From Diphasiastrum complanatum (Eukaryota; Streptophyta; Lycopodiopsida; Lycopodiales; Lycopodiaceae): a stretch of DNA of 64,000 nucleotides. Positions 43,790 through 55,800 of the stretch are shown piece by piece. The stretch's first letter is position 1. Every line of letters begins with the position of its first letter. The DNA is taken from contig CM055106.1 of NCBI GenBank assembly GCA_029204225.1, forward strand, positions 41,806,368 through 41,870,367, in the 5' to 3' direction. The notes under the pieces were generated by a model. It saw nothing but the letters and a program-made list of their open reading frames with translations, made no database searches and was not told the origin of the DNA. A program made the position numbers and the translations under genes.

Positions 43790-43980
43790 ATTTGCTCAGA
43801 TTCTAAGCCATAAGCATAACGGTATATACAAGCAATACTATTAAAGAACAGTTTGTAGCTTCTAAGGAATCAAAGCAATATTTGCTCAGATTCTAAGCCA
43901 CAAGCATAACGGCATCTATAAGCAATATTGTTAAAGAACATTTTGTAGCTTCTAAGGAATCAAAGCAATATTTACCTGAT
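43790..43980. repeat. 98-bp tandem duplication
   Basis: tatttgctcagattctaagc starts at about 43790 and 43888. The two copies differ at several positions (for example ggtatatacaag versus ggcatctataag). Confidence 0.85.
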
Positions 43981-44595
43981 AAGTTTCCTTTTTATGCCAA
44001 AAAATAGCCAGTTAAATCACAAGAAAAAATGGGAAACCCCATTGGCTCACCCTTGAAAGCACGGTTTCACTAACGAATTCAAAATCGTCAACTCATGTTG
44101 ACAAATTGAAAGTGAAACTGCATTCAAACTAGGCAAGAAGCATTGTACCAAGAAAAAAAACCAGCATTCGACTTCTTCATAGCTTTCAAGGAATTTCAAT
44201 TGCTTTGCTTAAAAGCACTCAAAAAGCAACTTTTTGAAAGAACAACTTCTCAGCCTTGATTCCAAGGGCAATAACTCCTTATTAAGGTCTAAAATTTGCC
44301 TTATCCTCAAAAGGTTAGGAACAAAAGTAACTTGCAAACTTTTTGCAAAAGTGAACTCAATCTTCTCTCAAAATCATTTTTCAAGAGCGTAATTTATTAA
44401 ACCGGTTGTAGACTTTGGTAGTGTGCATACCGTACAACTAAATCCTCTTGAAAAACCGTGATTTAAAAAGTGAATTGAAAACCACCTCACCAAGCTTTTG
44501 CTCCAAAAATTTCAAAAATTCAGAATCCCATCACGAAGATCCTCTTCCAACTCTTGGCCTCTTCATGAGCACTTTCCGAAGGCAAATTTGCTTAG

Positions 44596-44612
44596 CCTTG
44601 GCTCTGATACCA
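44596..44612 (-). other. tRNA-iMet primer-binding site of an LTR element
   Basis: The minus strand reads TGGTATCAGAGCCAAGG, a perfect copia primer site. Sequence to its right (from TGAAGTCCC at 44616 to about 45125) would be the 5' LTR. Sequence to its left has no coding capacity, so this may be a non-autonomous or emptied copy. Confidence 0.7.
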
Positions 44613-45127
44613 CTATGAAGTCCCTCACCAATGATAAAATAGCCAAGCAAGCCGCAACAAAGCAACACAAGGGAATCAGATGATGGAGAACCAATCCAAC
44701 CAAACCTAGATCAAACGGATCTAGCCCCCAAGCTATGGATCAATCCCTCACAAGAAATAGAAGTGTCATACTAGCAGCATGTAGCTACCAATCACTCAAT
44801 CAAGAGTACACTAGTGAGATCCCAATGGGTATACTTATACCTCCAAGGCCCATGCACCACTAGTAGTGCATTGTGACACCTCACTGGACACCTTTGCAGC
44901 CTAACTGGGCCATGTCATCCAATTCTCTGTGACTTACTGATAGATTCACAATAATCCACCATCATGAGTTTATGCCTCCAACCATTAATTATGACTATAT
45001 ACACTTGAGGGCCCCAAACCCCTCATAATCATAATTAACTTATGGGTTGAGGTAGGCCTACCGACCTCTAACGGGATAATCAATTTGAGATCAGTCGTGG
45101 GCATGACAACATGCCTCACAAAGCTTA

Positions 45128-46365
45128 ACACATCTTGACAACTTCTTGGGGAGGCCGAGAGCTAGCTCCTTTGCACACATTGATTCCATTGCCTTGAAGT
45201 TGGGGTGGCCCAACCTCTTGTGCCATAGCTCCACCTCTTGGATAATCTCCTACTCTCCATAGCCACATTAGCATCCGTTAGTTGTCCATTAGTTGACCAA
45301 CACTTAACAAGTTCTGGTGATTGAAGATAAATAAAGGACATTTTCTAGATTCATCCTTTTGGATAATCCTAAGTACAAAGGAATGGTGCCAACACCAAGT
45401 AAAGATAGACTTCTTAACACCATTGAAATAGAGTAGAGTTGAGAAATAGTCCTTTTGGAAAGTCATGTGGGGGCTAGTCCCACTATCAATCCACCATGCT
45501 TCACTTGCGTTGGATTTGGATGATGGTGATGAGGTAGATACTATCAAGGATGATTGTTCTTCATCCTCCTCCTCCTTGATGTGCAATGTTGCCTTGTTTG
45601 TTCTCTTGTTCATTCTTCTTCTTCAAGAATTCTGATGCAAAGTGCCCCTTCTTTCCACAAAAGAAGCACTTCTACTTAGATTTGTCCTTCTTGCCTTTTC
45701 CTTTTGAGCTTGAAGGTTGATCCTCCTCCTTGGCCTCCTTTGATTGATTCTTCTTTGCTCCTTTGGTCTGCCTCTTGCCCTTGAATGAGAAATTTGCTTT
45801 CTCATCTCCATCTTGCAATGATAAGGAATTCATCCTAGCTCTTGCATGGAGCATCCTACACTCTTTAGCCACTAGCACACTATGGAGCTTATCTATAGAT
45901 GGAAAAGTGTCTTGGATGGCAAAACTTTGAACCAAGTTTGAGAATTCATCACCTAGGCCATTTAGGATCACTTGTACTTGCTAATTGTCTACAATCTTGT
46001 CTCCAATAGAAGCTAGTTAGATGTGTTATTAGATTCATACATTTCCTTTAGTGAATCCCATGCTTCTTTGGCCGATATGCAAGAGGCTACCTCCTTAAAT
46101 AGGTGATTACTAACATTCATTTGATGCAATGAAGTGCTAGCCTTGCCTTCTTCTTGTATCTAACCAAATATTGTCCTCCAAGAGGCTCACCCTCTTCTTC
46201 AAGGGCAATGTCAAAGAGATCTTGGAGTACCAATAATGACTCCGTTCTCACCTTCCATATGGAATAGTTTGTAGAATTTGATCTTTTACTAGGTTGAAGA
46301 AGGAATGCTCCTATAGATCCCACCTTCCTAATGACTTCTACAAAACAATGCTCAAGACAATTCAA
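45128..46365 (-). pseudogene. Copia gag, protease and pre-integrase of a minus-strand element
   Basis: 46365-46117: FLLQPSKRSNSTNYSIWKVR, the gag start. 45971-45672: MILNGLGDEFSNLVQSFAI and KLHSVLVAKECRML, gag C-terminus with Lys/Ser linker, and a zinc-knuckle remnant near 45660. 45613-45278: WWIDSGTSPHMTFQKDYF, protease active site. 45260-45128: KLWHKRLGHPNFKAM-type pre-integrase in a broken frame. The rest of pol is lost at 45128, where LTR-like sequence of another element begins. Confidence 0.8.
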
Positions 46366-46949
46366 ATTGATTTGAATTTAGAAACTCACAAAGGTTTCAC
46401 TTGATTTTGATCTTCTCAAATTTCACTTCTAACCTAACTTTTGGACTTCTAGTCTCAGCCCTCACACTCCCTCACAAATATAGAATGTAGATAAGATGAG
46501 ATTGGATCTAAAAACTATCAAATCTAATCATTTTTTGCAAGATCTAGACAAAAAAATGAGACTCTCTCTCCCACTTCTTGATGGTCCTTTAAGACCTATA
46601 AATCAAATTTTTGAAGGGCTTGAAATCAGCCTCAATTAATTATATTATATGACACTAAGTCAAATCTTATTGATGGCTAATGAGCTTTGATGCTTTCTCT
46701 TGAATTGGCACCAAAAACCTCATCGAGATGATGGAAAATGAAATTGTTTGGATCTTATGAATAATTGAAGTTAAATGTAGGTACAGAGGTGCCCACACAT
46801 GTGGGAAGTACGGCTGCTGACCCTCACCAAGTTTGGATCACAAAACTTCACACTAAGACTTGATTTGGACTCGCCCTCATAAGACTAGTTTTCTAGCAAC
46901 AAACTTGCTAAAAAAGGATTGTGCTTTGATCATTAATTATCCTCTTGTA

Positions 46950-46965
46950 CTTGGCTATGATACCA
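46950..46965 (-). other. Primer-binding site of the minus-strand copia
   Basis: The minus strand reads TGGTATCATAGCCAAG, one base different from the canonical tRNA-iMet site. It lies 585 bp upstream of the gag fragment and abuts the LTR start at 46966. Confidence 0.8.
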
Positions 46966-47605
46966 TGTAAAATTATAGTACCAAGGACCATAAAGGATTC
47001 TACAAAAGACTCCAAGAGTGATTGATTGATTGATCTACCAATCTATTGCAAAACTAGTCACCAATTTCTTGATCTAGATTAGCAATTTTGGAGATTCACA
47101 CACTCAAGAGCAATAAAAACTATGATCAATTATGAAAATTTGACTCCACACGTGTGTGATATGGCCTCCAGTATGACTTGCTATCAAATATTGAATGTAA
47201 TCAAGTTTAGTTCACAATAGAATCATAAAATCACAAGACAAATGATGGAAAAACTCGAGATTGCCAATTTGCTCTCAAATCTTGATCTTGCATCTATGGA
47301 ATTATAGATTGATATTACAATAGGATCTTCTACTTGTATGGTTGGGGAAAATCCAGCATGTTTCAAGGAGCCTAATTGACGTTTATTTGTCATATTATGT
47401 CAATCTTACCTAACCCTAGAGTTATGCCAATTTGGTGGTTAGGTTACTCAACTGCCTCCATGATTTGAGGAACTTGGTCCTATAATCTAGGAATCATGAT
47501 CATCTAAACTAATTAATCCTTATGATTGAGATCTAACCTATCTAGGATAGCCTTCACATGTGGAAACATGGAGTCACACATGTGGATTCACACGTGTGGA
47601 TTACA
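46966..47605 (-). repeat. Probable 5' LTR of the minus-strand copia
   Basis: 640 bp with ends TGTAA...TTACA, next to the primer site and similar in length to the 649-bp LTR at 37.4 kb. The outer boundary rests on the terminal motif and on plus-strand pol sequence starting just beyond. Confidence 0.5.
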
Positions 47606-48071
47606 ATGATGACAAAAAACTATGTACAAACTAAGCTAGAATTTGTCAATTTTCACAATGTGATCTCTACTAAAAAGATTGTAACTAGTAGAGATGTAAT
47701 CTTTCATGGAGGAAATATCTTCAAGCTAGATGGAGCATCTACAAGGTTTCTTGATCAAGCATCTTCTCAACCACCAAGTCATTGATGGAGATGACTCGAG
47801 ACTTGGAGAGGAGGAATCAATGAAGCATCATGTAAGAGATCCTAGAGGAGATGATGAAAGATCCTTTAAGGACATCACCCTCTATAGGAGTCTCATATGC
47901 TCCTTTCTTTGGCTTACCATATCTAGACCAGGTCTAAGCTATAGTGTCGATAGATTAAGCCATTTTAATAGGGAGATTTTGTTTAGTAGTCTACTTACAA
48001 GTTTGTCCAAAACACTCTCCCAAGAAGCTGCAATGTCCAAACTCTCCTTTGCTATCCAAGATGCCTACTAG
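47606..48071 (+). pseudogene. Copia integrase-RT linker and RT C-terminal fragment
   Basis: 47620-47790 reads LEFVNFHNVISTKKIVTSRD then IFKLDGASTRFLDQASSQPP. The same stretch occurs in the minus-strand element near 40030-40200, so they share a family. It jumps to LYRSLICSFLWLTISRPGLS and YSVDRLSHFNR (47880-47970), the C-terminal RT/connection segment, so the RT catalytic part is deleted. It was probably the target into which the neighbouring LTR inserted. Confidence 0.7.
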
Positions 48072-48266
48072 CATGTTACCTCTCGTGACACAACAAAGCA
48101 ATATGCCTTTAGCAAGGAACCAACTACATTGCCACCTTGAACTCTAGTGTTGCCAAGTTATGGAAGCTTGGTAGTAACCATGAAGTTGCGTAAGCAAGAC
48201 TTTCATTGACCCATAATTGTAGGCTATGGGGTTATGGGTGAAGTATAAATTTGCCCTCATGAATTT

Positions 48267-48665
48267 TTAATTGGAGAATTTGCCCCCCGTAGTGAATGTA
48301 GTCTTTGAATGATCCTCCTTCCGCACTCCAGCCTGATTATAACCAGAAAAACCATCACAGAAACTGTAACGCTCCTGACCAACAACCTGATCTAAGATGG
48401 AATCCGTGAAGGCAGCATTGAGTTTGCAAAAAACTTGGCATATTCGTGTTTTGCCAGTCTTCTTCTTTGGGACGACAACAATGGGTGAAACCCATTCACT
48501 GCTTAAGATGAGATAGATTATACCTATCTTAAGGTGCTTGTTGAGTTCGTCCTTAACCATGAGAGAGTACTTGGGATTGAGACGATATTGTCGTTGTCGA
48601 ACATGTACATCATCTTCCTTAAGATCAATACGGTGCTCTCCGAATTCTGCAGGTATACCCTTCAA
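48267..48665 (-). pseudogene. Gypsy reverse transcriptase N-terminal part
   Basis: Reads LKGIPAEFGEHRIDLKEDD, VRQRQYRLNPKYSLMVKDEL, VSPIVVVPKKKTGKTRICQ and FCDGFSGYNQAGVRKED, the fingers and first palm residues of a plant gypsy RT. The first catalytic Asp-containing segment (FCDGFSGYNQ, usually LDLFSGYHQ or DGFSGYNQ) is present. The YxDD motif is beyond the truncation. Confidence 0.85.
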
Positions 48666-48677
48666 ATCGTCAAGCGC

Positions 48678-49560
48678 CTAGGCAAAAACATCTTGATACT
48701 CCTTCAATAGTTCAGTGAATTCTGCCAATTCAGATTCTCCAAGTGATTTTGAAACATGCACAAATTTGCTAGGTGCAAGTTCAATTAGTTCAGTAGAATC
48801 TAGTAAAATGATACCTTCTGTCATACTGGCCTTGGTATGGCCATGAATTTCGCGCATGGTTGACTCCATAGATGTTTTCTTGTCGTCAACCTGGTTCTTG
48901 TTACCAAATTCATGTTCAGATTCGTCACTCGAATTGTCAGACTCTTTTGAGTTCGTGTCTGCAACTATAATTTCTTCATACGAAACATCCGCTTCAGCGT
49001 TGCAGGCATCGAAAAATTCTTCTTCGTTAGCATTCTCATAACATTTGAAATATTGCACTCCATTATCAGTTTCATTAGAAAAAATATGTAAGGCATAAGA
49101 AGATTCTTCTGAGGTAAAATTGGTGTCAAACAAAGGAGTTTCACCTTCATATTTGTCACGACTCCAGATAATTACTTGTTCTGGTGGCTTACCTCGATTA
49201 TTGGTCTCACCAGTATGAAATCTCAACTCTTTGGATTTCCAATGAACACTTGCATTTGATTGATAAAGCCTGGTTCATCCAATCAGCACAGAATAAGATG
49301 ACAAACTGAGTGGTTTGATAACTATAAAATTCATTGTGAATGGCTTGGCTTGAATGTAAACAGTGACATCCTTCAGTTCTCCAACAGGTTTTCGTTGTGT
49401 CGAATCAGCTACATAATAAATGCTCGTACATTGAAAGTGCATTATGCTTGCATTCACCAAAAAAAACTTTAAAATATAGTTTTTCCATTGAACATTAGTC
49501 CATAATATTGAAAGAAAAATTATTCTTGAAATATGAAAAATGAAAAATGAAAAATTCAAT
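48678..49560 (-). pseudogene. Gypsy protease C-terminus and acidic spacer
   Basis: 49560-49229 contains VADSTQRKPVGELKDVTVYI and SYSVLIG. An in-frame TGA (49275-49277) replaces the Arg of the usual LGRPWL. LYQSNASVHW follows. The spacer to 48678 is about 180 residues, acidic (Asp, Glu, Ser) and ends LAEFTELLKEYQDVFA, the usual entry to gypsy RT. A TAG at 48678-48680 stands where Trp is usual. The catalytic Asp of protease is not visible. Confidence 0.75.
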
Positions 49561-51022
49561 TAAGGAAAGATAATTTAAAGGTTCACATAATTAAAAAGAA
49601 GCTGACTATTAGGAGAAAAAGAAAATACCTAAGCAAATTGATGGAAATTTTCACAAAGGAATGAAGATGTTCTTACTATTGATAAAAGAGGCATGTCTTC
49701 AATAAATGTCCCATAAAGACTCACTCCTAAGATTCAATAGGATGTGATAAGAGGTAGTGAATAATTTATGCATACTTTGCTATCAACACGCGGATCAAGA
49801 CTCGATAAACAAAGCATCGATTCTAATTTGCAATGGTTTTTATATAAGAATTTGTGTGTAATTGCATTTAAGCTCTAAGGCGATTTTATATAATCAAATT
49901 GATCATATACTAGTGTTGGCAAGTTGAAAGTGCACATGTAGAGCTACAAAGACGAATTGAAAATTCGGGTAGGGCCAATAACTTGTGCATGTGTGATGTT
50001 GGCCACTCGTTACCCCAATTTGTTCTCTTAGGGGGAATATGCTAGTCACACCTTCAATTTTGAGCTTTACGAGACACTAACTCTTCAAGCTAGTAAACAT
50101 GGTGACACCATTCTTATGCCAATCACATCCAAATATCATAGATTATGATAAAATATGATAAGTTGTTATCTTATATTTACCTAAGAAGATAACTATGTCA
50201 AAGACAAAGTAGAAAGGGATAGATGGATTTTAAAAAGATTCTCCCCATGTTATGCACAAAATCTCTCTTAACACCTTGTCTCCTAAAAGGGAAAATGATG
50301 GAAATTTGATCTCAGCATGAAACTCTACTTCAACCAACAGAATAGCATGTAAATAGAACTTACATAATTACAATAATGGCTTGTAAAGCTTCATAGCGCC
50401 CAAAAGGATCCCATGAATTTTAACAAACGAACGTGGACATCGTTTTAAGCCTCTAAAAGCTAATAACTAGATAATCAATAGTTCAAGACAACCACAAAAA
50501 TGTTGAGCTCAGTTAAGATTTGAATCTGGTCTATATATTAACCTATTGACATCATACTTAGATCTTTTGCCATTGGCTTTTTTTGTCAACCTTTCCTTGT
50601 CTCTTTGGGAAAAGACATGTCCCACTTTAGAAAAAGCTTGAGTCGTCGACAATTTCACAACAGTCAAAATTCATAATTGAACTTAACTCAAAAAAATTGT
50701 GGGCGAAGAGAGTTCAAGTGAGAGACTTTGAATATGTGCACTATGGGAGTGAAAGAAAAGGACATCCAAATATGGCATCAGGTCCACAAAAATGCAAAGA
50801 GAATTTGTTCATATATATTTTAACCTATTCAATGAGTGCCAATTTGAAATGCAAACTAAGTGCAAAAACATCTCATTCAGCTAACAAGAGGGGTGGGGTA
50901 ACGCATTCAATGAGTTAGTGCAAACTAATTTAGTGTTGCCAACAACCAGTATATTAGGGCCCTCGACTGATTAATCACAAGATGAATGCATGCAAGCTAA
51001 AAAGCAAGAAAATGCTAATCTA
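49561..51022. other. Leader region of the second gypsy remnant without gag
   Basis: AT-rich sequence with stops in all frames where gag should lie. It is too diverged, or was replaced. No knuckle motif is seen. Confidence 0.45.
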
Positions 51023-51041
51023 TTCCCCGGCAACGGCGCCA
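51023..51041 (-). other. Primer-binding site, tRNA-Asp type, intact
   Basis: The minus strand reads TGGCGCCGTTGCCGGGGAA, identical to the plant gypsy tRNA-Asp site. The LTR should extend to the right of 51041 but its limits are not clear. Confidence 0.85.
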
Positions 51042-52853
51042 AAAAATTCAGGTTCGTAGAAATTCAGGTTCGTCGGTTATAGTTTAGTTTGAGTGTTGGA
51101 TGTTTTTGTCCTTTTCTTTTTCCTAGCTAGAGTTCTGTGCGGAGGCTTTTTTTGTTGGTGGTTGGTGAAAATGAGTGGTCTTCTTATTTCACACCCTTCA
51201 TAATATTAATATTAAGTCTTCAATGGATTTTTTCCAAGTTCTAGCCAACCTACCACCTTATGAATATTGTCTTTTTACATCCTCATGCCCTCGGCTCTGA
51301 TCAAGGCAATATTCACGACGCAAGATTGCGAGGTTAATTTAAATTGCATACACAACATAAGAAATAGTGGATGTGATTTGTTCACAATTTCTAATGTGCA
51401 AATCTCAGAAGCATTCATCTTAACTCTTGTTGCAACAAACGGCAACACCAAGAACTATAAACATGGAACACTAGACCATCCTCCTTCCACAATATGGCCC
51501 AACTTTTAGAGCCTAGAAGAACCTAAAAGATGGTTTTGTTGCCTAACATTAACGATAGCATTGCTCAAACCAAGAAAATAGATATTGCAAACTTCAAATC
51601 TTCAATAAATAGCAAAAAGTCTCATATTCATTTTAAAAATTCACGACAACACCCCATGATAGAGCCATGATGGATTATGTGGGTTGTTAGCATGAAACAA
51701 GCAATACAAAAAAGGAAATTGAGCAACATATAAAGAGGGAGACATGGTGGAAAAAGGAGATCAATCATTGAGAGAACAGATTCCAGCACAACGGTGTAAC
51801 AAACGATATTAATGGTTTTACACAAGGAAAAACCAAAAACACTCGCGTATGGTGCTTTTGAGTTGCTCAATAGGCAAACCTTATTATGTTTGACTGATGG
51901 GTGTGCAGATAAAGGGCATATTAGCTTTTTATACGAAGTTAAAACTCTAAAAATGACTTCCAATTGGAAATTAGCATTTCCTATTTGGTGTAGTGACAAA
52001 GTTGTGGCTGCATCTTCATTCCAATGAACAAACCTAAGAATTCCTAAAGCTCGAGTTAACTATAAACAGGGGCCTTGCCTTGGCAGAATGGTGAACTTCT
52101 TACATTGACAAAGGATATGAATGTCACAAAGAAGATGAGGTCATAATGGCACTGCTAATCATGTAAGTGGCTTACAAGACTAGAAAGTTTTGACAGGAAG
52201 AATAATTCCCTCGCCCTTCACAAGTTCTACAAAAATTAAGAAGAAAGGTCTCAAAAGTAGCAATCCTATTAATACTGCCACTTTTAGTTAGCAATTCACC
52301 CTTTCAAACTACATGAAGCTGGCATAAGTTCATAATTTAAAAGGTGGAATCACAGTTCCTTTAACAAGAACAACAAAAAGTAACTGACCGATCTTTGATT
52401 CGTTAATAATTTTGGTTGTGATGAAACATCAGCAAAACATAGTAACTGACTCAGCATTTGAGTAGATAAGTTGTTGATGGCCCAAGCAATCTATAAAATT
52501 ATTTTGGAGCAAGACTTCATAACTGTGGTCTATATTTTCATCATGTCAGTCTTATGTACAGAACTAAGAGATGGACAATGCTGAAGAAAGATTATCTGCA
52601 CTTCAGTCACAATAGCAAAGCATTAACAAGCAAAATTTTCAAATTTTTGAGAATTTACAGTTTCCTTCATTGAAACATCATCGAAGCATTTCTTTTGCCA
52701 GATCCACTGTAATGTATGTGATGACCAGGTTAGTTACCAACAAAAGATTCAACCGAGATTAAGCCTCCATCCTGTGCGATCAATTCAAATTTTCTTCAAG
52801 ATTAAGCAACAGCTGTACTCCTTTCAACTTTTTTTGGAAGAATTTGCGTAAGC
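51042..52853. other. Probable gypsy LTR, then 3' flank of the CBS gene
   Basis: The first several hundred bases are expected to be LTR, starting with a 17-bp direct duplication (aaattcaggttcgt). No second copy is present for comparison. From about 52400 to 52853 it is likely 3' UTR of the CBS gene. No other gene is recognised. Confidence 0.35.
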
Positions 52854-55800
52854 TTATCGTGTACTCTCTCGAACTGCTCTCAAAATGTCAGACAGAGCCA
52901 CAAGACCTTCTAAGTGCCCCTTGCTGTCAACCACCCAAATACGACGAATATGGCGTTCCAAAGCGTTAGAAATAACTTCCTCAAGTGATGTATGTAAGGA
53001 ACAAGTAACAGGTTTCATCATCTCACTCTCTTCCATTTCATTTGCAGCAAGGACATTCCGAAATCCATATCTTCTGGCCAAAAAGGCTTTTCTTGAAAAT
53101 TCCAGCACAGAAAGGGATGACCAGGCACGAAGAACATCCGATGTGCAACCCCGCAAATCACTTGCAGAAAAAGTTCCAACGAGCTTTCTACCGATGCCCT
53201 GCAAGGACAAAGTTCTCAGCCACTTCCTGAAAGATTGACGAAAGAAAATGACAGCTTATCTTTATGTTCTAAATAGCTAATAAATTATCTAGAATGAAAA
53301 AAGGCTCTTGGAGAAAAAATAACAGATCCTATGTTCAATTCTAATCACATGGCACAAAGTTAAAAAAAAGAAAAGCTTCAATGAGAGGAGATTGCAGAAC
53401 TTAACAATGATCCCGCCGTAGAAAATAATATTAGGTCTTATCATTACAGTTTGTTCAAACAAAGATTATACCCATCTTCTGAAAACAAAAACTTTGTTTT
53501 CTGAACACACCACAAATTTCTTGCTTAATGCAAAATAAAAAATAAATACATCCTTTTGAAGCCTTACAAATCTGAAAGGCAATGCCAACTTTCCCTTGAG
53601 CTGAAACTTAGATCCTGTTTGGATGTTAGTTTAGAAGGCTAAGGTGCAAGTAACATCACTAAAAAGGAACCACAAAACATAATTTTCCACAGGCTAACAT
53701 ACAGCAGCACACTAAAAAATTGAAAAGCTAGCCTACAAGGTTGGACCAATAAATCAACTTTGGAACATAGCACAGGTATCTAAAGTACCAAGGATGTAAA
53801 AAGACTTATTAAGATAACCCCTAAACAAGAAAGAAATCTGAGAATGGAGCCATACAAGCATAACCAGTAGTGTTCTCTGAATTGTTGCATGTATTTGTAT
53901 TATAGGACATCATAGAATTCAGGGCTTTGCTTACTGTCTTGGCAATAAAACATTTGAAACTATGTTTTCAAACTACTTACAGAGATAACACTTGATTTCT
54001 CCTCATTTGCAGAGGCCTCCACAATAGCAACAGCGTTTAGAGATGCATTGCGCATGCACTTGACAGCATCCATTACTTTCATATCAGCTGGTACTGCAAA
54101 AACATGGTGCTGAAGTGCACCAAGCTCAACAACACTAGAAGAAATGATAGGTTTGAGTTCCTTTGCATGATGCTGAATATACTGTACAAGATCTGTCTGC
54201 GTCATCATATGATAACCTGGTGATGATTCATTAAGTTCCACCCCAGTGGCGTGCTCTATGTGGCTCTCAATAGGAACTAATGCTCGATGAATTCCCTTGC
54301 TCATCGGTTCCAGAGCTTCATATATCCTGTTGAAATGCATATCACAGAAGGAATTAAACCTCAACTCAAATCTCTTGGCAGTGGCATAAAACATGCTGAA
54401 AAACAGACCTACCCTACATTCTAGTTTTTCAAAGCTTAACACATTCTCTGCCCTTGGATAGAAGTAGGTGAAATTGAGATGGCCTGCTAATTCAGCTGAC
54501 AATGATACAGAAACATTTGAAGTACATGGCCAACATAATCTTTGCATTGCATTAGAAGAAAAGCTCCCAAGTAACCCATTAGTCACCAAAAATTTTGATA
54601 ATGAGAGAGAAAACGTCACGATCAGTTTCTTCAGAGTGCATTCAGACTTGAGTTTTATAGTGAGCTAAATCATCATGTCACTAGCTTAAAAACTAAGTCT
54701 TTCCATAACCTCCAGAGTTTTAGCAAATTGCCAAAACGCTCTTCTGGCATCCTGTTGAAAAGGCAGAATAAATTACATGTATCTCAGCAAACCATATAAA
54801 AAGAAATACAAGACAGAGTCCAGACAATATCAAAGGGATTAGTCAATCACAGTATAAAGGAAACATTTCCAGCAACGGAATTTGGGTCAATGGGCTGGCA
54901 AATCATTTCCATTGTTAGGAGCAGCCCAGCAAGCCATGCTGAATAAAGAAGTAAAAGTGATACTTGCCTAGCAATGAAAATACGGGAGCTAGCACACAGA
55001 AGAGTATGCAAATAAGTTGTCCTAATGGTCCTCACTACCATAGATGCCCGTTCCGAACATTATGGTTTGGAATGTACCGTTCCGTACCGAACGCGTTTCA
55101 TACGTAAGGAAGGGAGTGCTGTGAAGAAGCAGGTCCTTACAATCGTTTAAACAGCACAAAATCTACAGACAAAATGCGAATTCAGTCCTCTCTAACATGT
55201 GAGTGGGTTATCTTGTGGCATATGTTGGCCCACAGAGGCTAATATTCTTCATCAAAACTCACTATCTGAGCCACCCTTTGTTCAAAATTCTTCTAGAAAA
55301 AGTTGAGGAATATGGGTTTTATCACATTGGGGGCATCCAAATTCCTTGCGAAGTGACTTTGTTCGAGTTTTGGGGAAGAACGATCCTAATATCTAAAGCT
55401 CAGTGGAGGTGGCTGAGCTGCTCACTTTCTATACATGGTCCTTAATCTGCAAAAAAAATACAATGCACGTTTCAAAATATGTATATATTTTTTAGCCACG
55501 TTTCAAACACATTCGGAAAATGCGCATTCTACGACTCCTCACACCAATAGGTAGAGCCATAACTGTGTTTGGTGTTATTTGGTCTTGACCAATTTACGCA
55601 TTTCTCTCAATAAAGACATGTTAGGTTTCATAATAAGTTTGCTAATTCAGAAGTAAATCCTAGCTGACAGAGAGGCTATTGATATCATTGGATTGTGCAT
55701 TGAACAGAAAATAAAAGTGAGTCCAAAGTCCACATCAAACCATCAGCACAAAAACCACAAGACATTACCCGGCATCATTTATGGGCTCATCAATGCCCAA

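Larger units (their letters stand above)
41891..44595. other. Non-coding stretch with local duplications
   Basis: No gene is recognised. Features: a 59-bp-period duplication at 42528-42620 (gacatattaggagaaagatt), a (GA)n run at 43304-43330 next to a 14-bp perfect palindrome, and a 98-bp tandem duplication at 43790-43980. 43700-44595 could be the leader of the element whose primer site follows, but no gag is visible. Confidence 0.45.
48267..51041 (-). mobile_element. Second Ty3/gypsy remnant (primer site to RT)
   Basis: Minus-strand order: tRNA-Asp primer site (51041-51023), 1.4 kb without a gag frame, protease C-terminus (49560-49229), acidic spacer (49226-48678), RT start (48665-48267). All three coding blocks lie in one frame, separated only by two stop codons. 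RT catalytic core and everything beyond are missing. The lineage is shared with the element at 4.1-7.8 kb. Confidence 0.85.

Noticed and set aside
53199-53227. Alternative CBS intron 2 acceptor CTTTCAG/GAAG
   Set aside because: Using it would put a stop codon into the joined frame before the GIGRKLVGTF segment, whereas the CTTGCAG acceptor keeps frame and domain.
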